From positions 1 to 13,565 of the forward strand of contig CAZMRK010000407.1 in NCBI GenBank assembly GCA_964568355.1: a stretch of 13,565 nucleotides of DNA, given 5' to 3'. Shown one piece after another: positions 7,580-13,565 of the stretch. Under the pieces are notes generated by a model. That model saw only the letters and a program-made list of their open reading frames with translations, searched no databases and was not told where the DNA came from. This DNA is from JAJPJX01 sp964568355. Lineage in GTDB: Bacteria > Acidobacteriota > Terriglobia > Bryobacterales > Bryobacteraceae. Position 1 is the first letter of the stretch, and each line of letters begins with the position of its first letter. Made by a program: the position numbers and the translations under genes.

Positions 7580-7612
7580 CGACGCCGCACGCTAAAAAGC
7601 GTGCGCTATGGG
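7580..7612 (+). repeat. Palindromic repeat with perfect 8-bp stem, left copy
   Basis: CGCACGCT (7586-7593) and AGCGTGCG (7598-7605) form a perfect 8-bp hairpin with an AAAA loop, between the convergent 189-aa gene and the YhcG fragment; its right end reaches into the last codons of the fragment. No U-run follows on either strand, so any terminator role is uncertain. The surrounding 33 bp resemble 8275-8305 in the same orientation (shared CGACGC start and AAGCGT..GCTA.GGG end). Confidence 0.6.
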
Positions 7613-8238
7613 AGAGACTCTGTTTGCCTCGTCCTTAATCCGCGCTCAATTTCCCGTTCCCGCGCGGCAGGAGCGACCGTCAAGAAATCGAAGTTGTAAG
7701 GGTCTTTGAGAATCTGCTCTGCCAGGTCGGAGTCGGGTGGAGGCAGCACGCGGTGAAAGTTTGTGAGAGCTTTGCCTTCTCGCTCATGTAATCTGCTGTT
7801 AATCTGATGAACCAGGACATTTCGGCTCCATCCATATTCAACGGCCGCCCGGAGATACCATTCACGGGTTTCCCGTTCCTTGAGCCTGTCAAGCAGCACC
7901 CGGAGGTGCCCCCACGGCAAAAGTGCCACAAGCTGTGGCACTATTTCAGATTCCGGCCAAGCCTCCGCTAAACTCCGCATGTACTTGAGGTTGCGTGGAC
8001 TGAATCCTTCCACGCCCGGAAACTCGGTTCCGAGGTCTTTCGCCAGCCGGTCGATCACTCTCGTGCCCCAACCTTCCTTCTTCTGCCGGGTCAAGATTTC
8101 CCGGCCGATGGACCAGTATAAGAGGACGAGCTCCCGGCTCACAGAAAATGATGCCCGGAGTTGCGCCGAACGTACCCGCTCCTTAATCGATTGCAGGAAG
8201 GAGGCATAGCCTGGTGGCTCTAGATGCTGTTCGCTCAT
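7606..8238 (-). CDS. YhcG-like DUF1016 protein, C-terminally truncated
   Basis: 210 aa. Residues about 12-185 match the DUF1016 N-terminal domain of YhcG-type proteins: SRELVLLYWSIGREI, GWGTRVIDRLAKDLGTEFPG, GFSPRNLKYMRSLAEAWP, LPWGHLRVLLDRL, REWYLRAAVEYGWSRNVLVH, and the domain border LKDPYNFDFL. Full-length members (about 330-380 aa) continue into a PDDEXK nuclease domain; here the family match stops near residue 200 (REREIERGL) and a short unrelated tail ends at TAG. No continuation of the nuclease domain is found in other frames nearby, so the catalytic half is missing. GAAGGGAG lies just before the ATG at 8238. The fragment is visibly lower in GC than its neighbours and is bracketed by related palindromic repeats, which suggests acquisition followed by decay. 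It is probably non-functional as a nuclease; it may be a pseudogene. Confidence 0.85.
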   Translation of the reverse strand: MSEQHLEPPGYASFLQSIKERVRSAQLRASFSVSRELVLLYWSIGREILTRQKKEGWGTRVIDRLAKDLGTEFPGVEGFSPRNLKYMRSLAEAWPESEIVPQLVALLPWGHLRVLLDRLKERETREWYLRAAVEYGWSRNVLVHQINSRLHEREGKALTNFHRVLPPPDSDLAEQILKDPYNFDFLTVAPAAREREIERGLRTRQTESLP

Positions 8239-8244
8239 TGCTCC

Positions 8245-8292
8245 CTTCAGAGTATGACTTTGCGGTTAGAGCGTCGACGCGACACTCTGAAG
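8245..8292. repeat. Inverted repeat around a 10-bp palindrome
   Basis: CTTCAGAGT (8245-8253) is the exact inverse of ACTCTGAAG (8284-8292), and between them GCGTCGACGC (8271-8280) is a perfect 10-bp palindrome. It lies just upstream of the YhcG fragment in the divergent gap. It may be an operator for the fragment or a remnant of a mobile or repeat end. Confidence 0.45.
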
Positions 8293-8305
8293 CGTATGCT
8301 ACGGG
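8275..8305 (+). repeat. Degenerate palindromic repeat, right copy
   Basis: This stretch aligns with 7580-7612 in the same orientation: shared CGACGC, CAC.CT, AAGCGT, GCTA and GGG blocks with a few substitutions and small gaps. The two copies bracket the YhcG fragment about 700 bp apart. The alignment was done by eye. Confidence 0.4.
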
Positions 8306-8343
8306 GCGGGGATGGAAATCGGATAAATAACTCCAAATTCTTC

Positions 8344-8372
8344 TTGACCGCCGGCTTGGACTGTAGTATAAA
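8344..8372 (+). promoter_or_regulatory. Sigma70-type promoter for the GntR regulator
   Basis: TTGACC (8344-8349) and TATAAA (8367-8372), each 5 of 6 to consensus, are separated by the optimal 17 bp. This is the best promoter match seen in the window. Transcription would start near 8379-8380, about 20 nt before the ATG at 8400. Confidence 0.7.
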
Positions 8373-8379
8373 AAACTCG

Positions 8380-8387
8380 GTATAGAC
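8380..8387. promoter_or_regulatory. HutC-type GntR operator at the transcription start
   Basis: GTATAGAC fits the GT-N-TA-N-AC pattern described for operators of the HutC subfamily of GntR regulators. It lies 7 bp after the predicted -10 element, at the expected transcription start, directly before the GntR/UTRA gene. This strongly suggests that the regulator represses its own promoter. A second palindrome TAGATATCTA (8391-8400) overlaps the first base of the start codon. Confidence 0.6.
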
Positions 8388-8399
8388 AACTAGATATCT

Positions 8400-9173
8400 A
8401 TGGAACATACCCAAGTGGGGTGTGACCTGGAAGTGCTGGTCGCGGCAAGGGTCAAGAAAGACGGCGGGATTCCGGTCTATCTCCAGATCCGGGAGGCCGT
8501 CCGCCATGTCGTGCGCGATTTGTCCCTGCCCGCCGGCGCACCGCTTCCGCCGGAGCGGGTGATGTGCGACCGGGTCGGCGTCAGCAAGATGACGCTGCGG
8601 CAGGCGTACAGCCTGCTGGAGCGGGACGGAGTGATTCAGTGCCGGCGCGGCGTGGGCACGTTCGTAGCTCCCTCCCGCGTGGAAAAGAACCTTCCGGAGA
8701 TGCACAGCTTCACCGAGGAGATGACGGCCCGGGGCAAGGTGGTCACCTCGCAACTGCTCTCCTTCGGACTGCGACCGCCTTCGGCGGAAGCTGCCGAACT
8801 ATTCGAGGCCCCAGTGACGGTCTACGAAATCCGGCGCCTGCGGCTGGGCGATGGAGCGCCGGTGGCCCTGGAGAAGGTGGAACTGCGCGCAGACCTGTTT
8901 CCGAATCTCGAACGCTTCGATTTCAGCAGGCAATCGATCTACCAGGTCCTGGAGGACCAGTACAGGATCCAATTGGGATGGTGCAACCAGGAGATCTCCG
9001 CCGCGCCGCCGGATCGGGAGCATCGCCGGCTGCTGGAGATCCATACGCCGGTTTCACTCCTGGTGATCCGGAGGCGGAGTTACGCCGTCAGCGGACTTCC
9101 GATCGAACTGGCCATCACATCCTATCGCGGCGATATTTACACGGCAAGCATCCACGCCGACCGAGTGCGTTAA
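8400..9173 (+). CDS. GntR family regulator, HutC type (UTRA domain)
   Basis: 257 aa. Residues about 25-90 are the GntR winged helix: PVYLQIREAVRHVV, then LPAGAPLPPERVMCDRVGVS, KMTLRQAYSLLERDGVI and the wing RRGVGTFVAP. Residues about 100-250 form a UTRA ligand-binding domain: EIRRLRLGDGAPVALEKVEL, RADLFPNL, SIYQVLEDQYRIQLGWCNQE, LLVIRRRSYAVSGLPIELAI and the closing YRGDIY motif. UTRA domains usually bind small metabolites such as sugar phosphates, amino acids or histidine-pathway compounds; the ligand here is unknown. The ATG at 8400 has no clear ribosome site in its roughly 20-nt leader; GTG codons at 8415 and 8433 are alternatives. A HutC-type operator precedes it. Receptor 2 follows 65 bp downstream on the same strand, so it probably belongs to the regulon and perhaps to the same transcript. 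Confidence 0.94.
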   Translation: MEHTQVGCDLEVLVAARVKKDGGIPVYLQIREAVRHVVRDLSLPAGAPLPPERVMCDRVGVSKMTLRQAYSLLERDGVIQCRRGVGTFVAPSRVEKNLPEMHSFTEEMTARGKVVTSQLLSFGLRPPSAEAAELFEAPVTVYEIRRLRLGDGAPVALEKVELRADLFPNLERFDFSRQSIYQVLEDQYRIQLGWCNQEISAAPPDREHRRLLEIHTPVSLLVIRRRSYAVSGLPIELAITSYRGDIYTASIHADRVR

Positions 9174-9217
9174 CCCGAAAAGGGAAATACCGGAGAGACC
9201 GAATTCTTACAGGGAAG

Positions 9218-9234
9218 GATTCCAAGGAGGAATC
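9218..9234 (+). promoter_or_regulatory. Ribosome binding site within a small hairpin, receptor 2
   Basis: AAGGAGG (9224-9230) is a near-ideal Shine-Dalgarno sequence 8 nt before the ATG at 9239 and fixes that start. GATTCC (9218-9223) and GGAATC (9229-9234) flank it as 6-bp arms with a 5-nt loop, so the site can be partly enclosed in a hairpin. Whether this matters for translation is unknown. Confidence 0.55.
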
Positions 9235-9238
9235 GTAT

Positions 9239-12200
9239 ATGAAGGTTCAATTCTCTTGTTATGAGAAGACCAGGCGCCGTCCGGGCGCTGTTCCCAACGC
9301 CTGGTTCGCTCTTCTGGCGCTCCTGCTGGTGAGCGCCGGCGCATGGGGGCAGGAATTCCGCGCCACGCTGGTGGGGCGCGTCGTGGATCCGACCAACGCG
9401 GCCGTGGCGGGGGCCAATGTCGTGGTCACCCAGATCGGCACGAACGTATTGCACCGGGCGGTCACCACCGATACCGGGGATTACGCGATTCCTTTCCTCC
9501 CTCCAGGGGAATACCGGCTGGAGGTAGAGCGCGACGGATTTCGCAAGTTTACGCGGGAAGGAATCAGCCTGCGTGTGCAGGACCGTGTTTCAATTGACGT
9601 CACGCTGGCGCTGGGCACGCAGACCGAGAGCGTAACGGTCAGCGGCGAAAGCCCCCTGCTCGACACCAGCAGCGCGTCGGTGGGGCAGATTGTCTCCGAG
9701 CACGCTATCCAGGACCTGCCGCTCAACGGCCGGAACGCCTATGCGCTGATGACCACCACGCCCGGCGTCCAGATGACCGTCAAGGATCCCACCATTTCGT
9801 TTATGCGCTATAGCGCGGCCGGCGATACCGGGGGGATAGCCATGATGAGCATCTCCGGCGCTCCGAGCACCTATAACGAGTACCTGCTGGATGGGGTTCC
9901 CATCGGCAGCGATAACAACGCCGTAGACTATGTGCCTTCGATCGAAGCGACGCAGGAGTTTAAACTGCAAACCAATTCCTTCGATGCCGAGTATGGGCGC
10001 TTCCTGGGAGGGGTAGTCAACAGCTCCATCCGCTCCGGCGTGAACGAATTTCACGGCAACGCCTTCGAATACATGCGCAATTCGGTCTGGAATGCGCGGG
10101 ACTTCTTCGCGACTTCGAAGCCGCAGTTCAGCTACAACCAGTTTGGGGCTTCTCTGAGCGGGCCGGTCTATCTTCCGAAGCTCTACAGCGGGAAAAACCG
10201 GACCTTTTTCTTTGTCATGTACGACGGCTCGCGGGAAGGCGTACCACGTTCGTGGGTGAGCACGGTTCCCACGGCGCTGGAACGATCGGGCGACTTTTCA
10301 CAGACCTACGCCTCGGTGAACGGGCAGGCGGTGCAGAAGATCGTCTACGACCCGAACACCACACGGCTGAACGGCACGGCCTACGTCCGCGATCCCTTCC
10401 CCGGCAACGTGGTTCCATCCACCCGGCAGGACCCGGTCGCCAAGGCGCTGCTCGGACTATACCCGCTCCCTTCGGCTCCGGGCAATCCGATCACGCAAGT
10501 GAACAACTATCCGCTGTCCTATAAAGACCCGGTGCTCGACAACGGGGTGGTATTCAAGGTGGATCACCAGATCAGCGATCACCACCAGTTGTTCGTGCGC
10601 TATTTCTGGCGGCATTTCGCGGTACGCGGCGGCGGTAACTTCATGAGCACCGATCCGAACAAAGCCACCACGACCGGCCATGTCAACCGCTATACCCCCG
10701 GGGTGGCGGTGGGGCACACCTGGACCCTGAATCCGAGCACCGTGCTCGACTTCCGCTACGGCTACTCGCGCTACAGCGCGGTCATCATCTCGGACAGCTA
10801 CGGGTTCGATCTCTCTTCGCTCGGATGGCCGAGCTCCATGACCAAGTCGATCGATGTTCCGGTCATCCCGGCGCTCTCGCTATCCGGCTATACCGGATAC
10901 GGCAGCTACAGCCTGGCGAAATCGGCCGGGGATACGCATTTCGCGCATGCCGGCATTTCCAAACAGGCCGGGCGCCACTCGCTGCGTACCGGCTTCGACG
11001 TGCGGCTCTACCGGCACAATAGCGGCCCGGGCGGAACCACGTCAGGAACATACAACTTCACGCCGGACTGGACGCTCGGACCGAATCCGCAGGTGACCAG
11101 CGCGACGACCGGCAGTTCGGTGGCCTCCATGCTGCTGGGGCTGGGGAGCAGCGGCTCGATCTCCTACCTGGCCTCGCTGGCGCGCCAGGCACCCTACTAT
11201 GAAATGTACTTTCAGGATGATATCCGGCTGACGTCCAAGCTGACCGTGAACCTGGGCATTCGATACGAGGTGGAAGGCGGCATGACGGAGCGCTACAACC
11301 GGATGAATCGCGGCTTCGACGTGACTGCCGCAAGTCCTATCGAGGCGCAAGCAGCGGCCGCCTATGCTTCGAACCCCATCGCGGAAGTACCGGCCAGCGC
11401 GTTCCGCGTAAAAGGCGGACTGTTGTTTGCCGGCCAGGGCGGGATGTCCCGCAGCATCGGCGACACCGATTTCAATAACGTGTCGCCCCGTGTCGGATTT
11501 GCTTACACTCTCACGCCCAAGACGATTCTGCGCGGCGGCTATGGACACTTTTTCGGACCGATCATGGCGCAGTACTACACCGCGCAGGCATGCGCCTCCT
11601 GCGACACGACACCCAGCTATGGCAATACGGCGGTCACCTCCTGGGTGACCGGTATCGGCCTGACGCCGGGAAACACGTTAAGCAATCCGTTTCCGAACGG
11701 AATCACGCTGCCGACCGGTTCCAGCCTGGGCCTGATGACGCAGGTGGGCCAGGGCGTCAGCTTCGTGAACCCCTCGCAGGAGCAATCCTGGGCGCAGCAG
11801 TTCAATTTCGGAATCCAGCGCCAGTTGCCGGGCAATATGCTGGTGGAGGCGGCCTACTCCGGAACGCGCACCAACGACTATCCGGTCTCGGTGCCGTTGA
11901 ACGCCACACCGCGGCAGATCCAGGTGCAGGCTCGCCAGAACTATCTCCTCACCAAGAGCAATATGCTGAGCAACACGGTGGCGAATCCCTTCTACGGCCT
12001 GATCGGGTCGGGGAGCCTGAGCGGCGCCACGACCACGCGCGGCCAACTGGTGCTGCCGTACCCGCAGTACACCGCGGTGGATGAGCTCGGCATGAACCTG
12101 GGGTCGCTCAAATACGATTCGTTCCAGTTCAAAGTCAACAAGCGGTTTGCGCAGGGGCTTTCTTTCCTGGCGTCCTACACGTTGAGCAAGCTGCTCGCGC

Positions 12201-12769
12201 AAACGTCACGGCTGAACAGCAACGATCCGGAACTCACGCGGGCGTTGTCGTCCTGGGATGCGCCGCAGCGTTTTGTGCTGACCGGAAGCTACCAGTTGCC
12301 GTTCGGAAAGGGCGCGAGATTCCTGACGGACGCCAAAGGCGTGGCCGGCAAGCTGGTGGAAGGCTGGCAGGCGAACGTGGTCTATACGGCGCAGAGCGGG
12401 TCGCCGATCACGGTTAGCGGCGGAGAGAGCACGGGACAGAGCGCCTATCTGCCGAACGGCGAGAGAAGCCTGAACCGCTGGTTCAATACTTCGGCCTTCC
12501 GGCTTCGCGAGACACTGGAGTTTGCGGCTACCAGCGTGCTTCCGGATGTCCGCACGCAGGGACTCGACAACGTGGATCTTTCTTTTTTCAAAGAGACGCG
12601 GATCTATGAGCGGCTCAAGCTACAGCTTCGGGCCGAGGCCTTCAATCTTTTGAACCGGGTGGCGTTCGGATCGCCGGGCGGGGCAGTCGGCAGCACCAGC
12701 TTCGGCGTGATCAGTTCGCAGGTGAACTACTCCCGGCAGCTTCAATTCGCCATGAAGTTCTTGTGGTAA
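9239..12769 (+). CDS. Oar-like TonB-dependent receptor 2
   Basis: 1176 aa. The start at 9239 is fixed by AAGGAGG and by the signal peptide that follows: a basic n-region (KTRRRPG), then AWFALLALLLVSAGAWG with likely cleavage near residue 37. The same frame is open upstream to 8564, but that part overlaps the GntR gene and is not coding. Residues about 40-125 form the carboxypeptidase-regulatory-like domain (ATLVGRVVDPTNAAVAGANV; DYAIPFLPPGEYRLEVERDG). The plug follows at about 130-275 (IQDLPLNGRNAYALMTTTPG; EYLLDGVPIGSDN; FDAEYGRFLGGVVN). A large barrel completes it, with YEMYFQDDIRLTSKLTVNLG, NNVSPRVGFAYTLTPKTILR and a C-terminal strand ending in Trp. It is a paralogue of receptor 1 but in a different regulatory setting, downstream of a GntR/UTRA regulator. 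Substrate unknown; a UTRA regulator nearby makes a sugar-derived or other small-molecule inducer plausible. Confidence 0.94.
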   Translation: MKVQFSCYEKTRRRPGAVPNAWFALLALLLVSAGAWGQEFRATLVGRVVDPTNAAVAGANVVVTQIGTNVLHRAVTTDTGDYAIPFLPPGEYRLEVERDGFRKFTREGISLRVQDRVSIDVTLALGTQTESVTVSGESPLLDTSSASVGQIVSEHAIQDLPLNGRNAYALMTTTPGVQMTVKDPTISFMRYSAAGDTGGIAMMSISGAPSTYNEYLLDGVPIGSDNNAVDYVPSIEATQEFKLQTNSFDAEYGRFLGGVVNSSIRSGVNEFHGNAFEYMRNSVWNARDFFATSKPQFSYNQFGASLSGPVYLPKLYSGKNRTFFFVMYDGSREGVPRSWVSTVPTALERSGDFSQTYASVNGQAVQKIVYDPNTTRLNGTAYVRDPFPGNVVPSTRQDPVAKALLGLYPLPSAPGNPITQVNNYPLSYKDPVLDNGVVFKVDHQISDHHQLFVRYFWRHFAVRGGGNFMSTDPNKATTTGHVNRYTPGVAVGHTWTLNPSTVLDFRYGYSRYSAVIISDSYGFDLSSLGWPSSMTKSIDVPVIPALSLSGYTGYGSYSLAKSAGDTHFAHAGISKQAGRHSLRTGFDVRLYRHNSGPGGTTSGTYNFTPDWTLGPNPQVTSATTGSSVASMLLGLGSSGSISYLASLARQAPYYEMYFQDDIRLTSKLTVNLGIRYEVEGGMTERYNRMNRGFDVTAASPIEAQAAAAYASNPIAEVPASAFRVKGGLLFAGQGGMSRSIGDTDFNNVSPRVGFAYTLTPKTILRGGYGHFFGPIMAQYYTAQACASCDTTPSYGNTAVTSWVTGIGLTPGNTLSNPFPNGITLPTGSSLGLMTQVGQGVSFVNPSQEQSWAQQFNFGIQRQLPGNMLVEAAYSGTRTNDYPVSVPLNATPRQIQVQARQNYLLTKSNMLSNTVANPFYGLIGSGSLSGATTTRGQLVLPYPQYTAVDELGMNLGSLKYDSFQFKVNKRFAQGLSFLASYTLSKLLAQTSRLNSNDPELTRALSSWDAPQRFVLTGSYQLPFGKGARFLTDAKGVAGKLVEGWQANVVYTAQSGSPITVSGGESTGQSAYLPNGERSLNRWFNTSAFRLRETLEFAATSVLPDVRTQGLDNVDLSFFKETRIYERLKLQLRAEAFNLLNRVAFGSPGGAVGSTSFGVISSQVNYSRQLQFAMKFLW

Positions 12770-12771
12770 AG

Positions 12772-12788
12772 GCGGACGGTTTGTCCGC
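12772..12788 (+). terminator. Hairpin after receptor 2
   Basis: GCGGAC (12772-12777) and GTCCGC (12783-12788) form a 6-bp GC-rich stem, extendable by a G-U and an A-U pair, with a 5-nt loop, starting 3 bp after the stop codon. Only two T follow, so it is a weak intrinsic terminator at best. Confidence 0.4.
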
Positions 12789-12810
12789 TTGCTGACGCGC
12801 GCGGTTCGGT
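12785..12810 (+). repeat. Interspersed 26-bp repeat, copy B
   Basis: Same unit as 925-950 in opposite orientation, identical over 23 consecutive bases (12785-12807). It is followed by a degenerate inverted partner (about 12818-12836: ACCGGCCGCGCGCAGAAGG), so this copy also can fold into a hairpin. Confidence 0.7.
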
Positions 12811-12838
12811 GGCGGGCACCGGCCGCGCGCAGAAGGCA

Positions 12839-12864
12839 CCGCTCCCTTACGGTCGCGGCTCGGT
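12839..12864 (+). repeat. Interspersed 26-bp repeat, copy C
   Basis: Matches copy A (893-918) at 23 of 26 positions and has the same CCGCT..CT.ACG..CGCGG pattern as copy B. The gap 12770-12927 therefore holds at least two full units and one degenerate one, and little else apart from the leader of the next gene. Confidence 0.65.
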
Positions 12865-12927
12865 AACGATGTGTCCGGCGCGGCATGAGGGCCGGGGAGC
12901 GGCGTGCACTTTATTTGACGGAGAGTT

Positions 12928-13565
12928 ATGCGCGTTCTATTTTTATTCTTAGTTTTGGTTTTTTCGGCGTACGGCGACGACCTTTTGGTCGGCTACCGGC
13001 AGAAGGATCTGAAGTTTCAGGGTCCGGGGGAATGGCGGAGATCGGCCGAGCCGGTCTGGGTCTACGACTATCACACGCTGCGCCTGCGCTATCGGGCTTC
13101 CGGGCTGGCCCGGAGCGATACCCCGGTTTTGACGCTCCGGCCGGGCAGCGTGGGGCCGGTGACCCCTGGCGCCACCAATCCGGAAAATCCTTTTGTAGCG
13201 GGGATGCCCGTAGTCGTGGTGCGGGCCCAGGACCTGGTAGCGGACGGCGCGGCCCATACACTCGATATCGAACTGCGTGGAAAGATGCGCACGACGCGCA
13301 TCGACCAGTTGCAGTTCGCACTGCCGGCCGGCGCGCAGTGGAACATCGCAGACCTGGAGTTTGTGGGCGACGCGGAGGTCTTTCCCTGCGGCGCGGGCGG
13401 CCCCGGGCTGCCTGACCGCGTGATGAAACTGGCGGCCCACGGTCCCCTGGCGTGCGGCGGATCGCCGGCCACCAGCCTCCGAGGAAAGGAAAGCATCCGG
13501 ATCGATGGCGGCGGGCGCAAAGGGGCCACGCTGTATTTGAGCCTGATGGCGCACCTGGCGGGGGT
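12928..13565 (+). CDS. Secreted protein of unknown function, 5' part
   Basis: The frame beginning with ATG at 12928 is open to the window edge (212 codons) and continues outside. GGAG (12920-12923) with a short spacer precedes it. The N-terminus MRVLFLFLVLVFSAYG is a signal peptide, probably cleaved after Gly16, so the product is exported. The mature part begins DDLLVGYRQKDLKFQGPGEW and has the alternating hydrophobic pattern of beta-sandwich domains, a proline-rich stretch near residues 75-95, and two Cys (about residues 153 and 176) around a Gly-rich segment, perhaps a disulfide. I do not recognise the family. It is on the same strand as receptor 2, 158 bp downstream, and might be a partner exoprotein of that uptake system; the repeat cluster between them argues against a simple operon. 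Confidence 0.8.
   Translation, partial: MRVLFLFLVLVFSAYGDDLLVGYRQKDLKFQGPGEWRRSAEPVWVYDYHTLRLRYRASGLARSDTPVLTLRPGSVGPVTPGATNPENPFVAGMPVVVVRAQDLVADGAAHTLDIELRGKMRTTRIDQLQFALPAGAQWNIADLEFVGDAEVFPCGAGGPGLPDRVMKLAAHGPLACGGSPATSLRGKESIRIDGGGRKGATLYLSLMAHLAG

Noticed and set aside
8564..9238. Upstream extension of the receptor 2 reading frame
   Set aside because: It lies entirely over the GntR gene in another frame and precedes a consensus ribosome site and signal peptide at 9239.
12885..13415. Plus-strand frame of 176 codons near the right end, and the overlapping minus-strand frame 12949-13554
   Set aside because: The frame starting at 12928 has a ribosome site, a clean signal peptide and protein-like composition; the others are Arg/Gly/Pro-rich shadows.

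Overview
The window (about 60% GC or more, dense coding, unusually long Oar-type TonB-dependent receptors, a lipoprotein TPR-CHAT protein, many secreted proteins) looks like a chromosomal segment from a soil Acidobacteriota of the Solibacter/Bryobacter type. This is inferred from gene content and style; no marker gene is present.

Layout. Positions 1-875 hold the 3' part of an unrecognised protein. A 120-bp gap of nested inverted repeats follows, then a lipoprotein with TPR repeats and an intact CHAT (caspase-like) His/Cys pair (996-3428). Convergent with it, only 10 bp away, is the first TonB-dependent receptor with an N-terminal carboxypeptidase-regulatory-like domain (3439-6699, minus). Its upstream region is shared with a divergent 189-aa protein of unknown function containing an apparent helix-turn-helix (6960-7529). 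Between them lie two near-identical 22-bp palindromes that look like paired operators. Next comes a lower-GC island: a YhcG/DUF1016 fragment (7606-8238, minus) that has lost its nuclease domain and is bracketed by direct copies of a palindromic repeat. From 8400 rightward, a GntR/HutC-type regulator (8400-9173) is followed by a second Oar-like TonB receptor (9239-12769), with a good sigma70-type promoter and a HutC-type operator site in front of the regulator. After another cluster of the interspersed repeat, a secreted protein of unknown function (12928 onward) runs off the right edge.

How the genes may work together. Each large receptor sits beside a different candidate DNA-binding protein: receptor 1 is divergent from the 189-aa protein with a twin-palindrome control region, and receptor 2 is downstream of a ligand-sensing GntR/UTRA protein, probably on the same transcript. 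This suggests two separately controlled outer-membrane uptake systems. The most unusual items are the twin operators, an interspersed 26-bp repeat family present at both ends of the window, the exported CHAT protein, and the repeat-bracketed nuclease fragment. I found no tRNA, rRNA, CRISPR array, transposase or clear phage gene. No complete new multi-gene system is demonstrable from the sequence alone.
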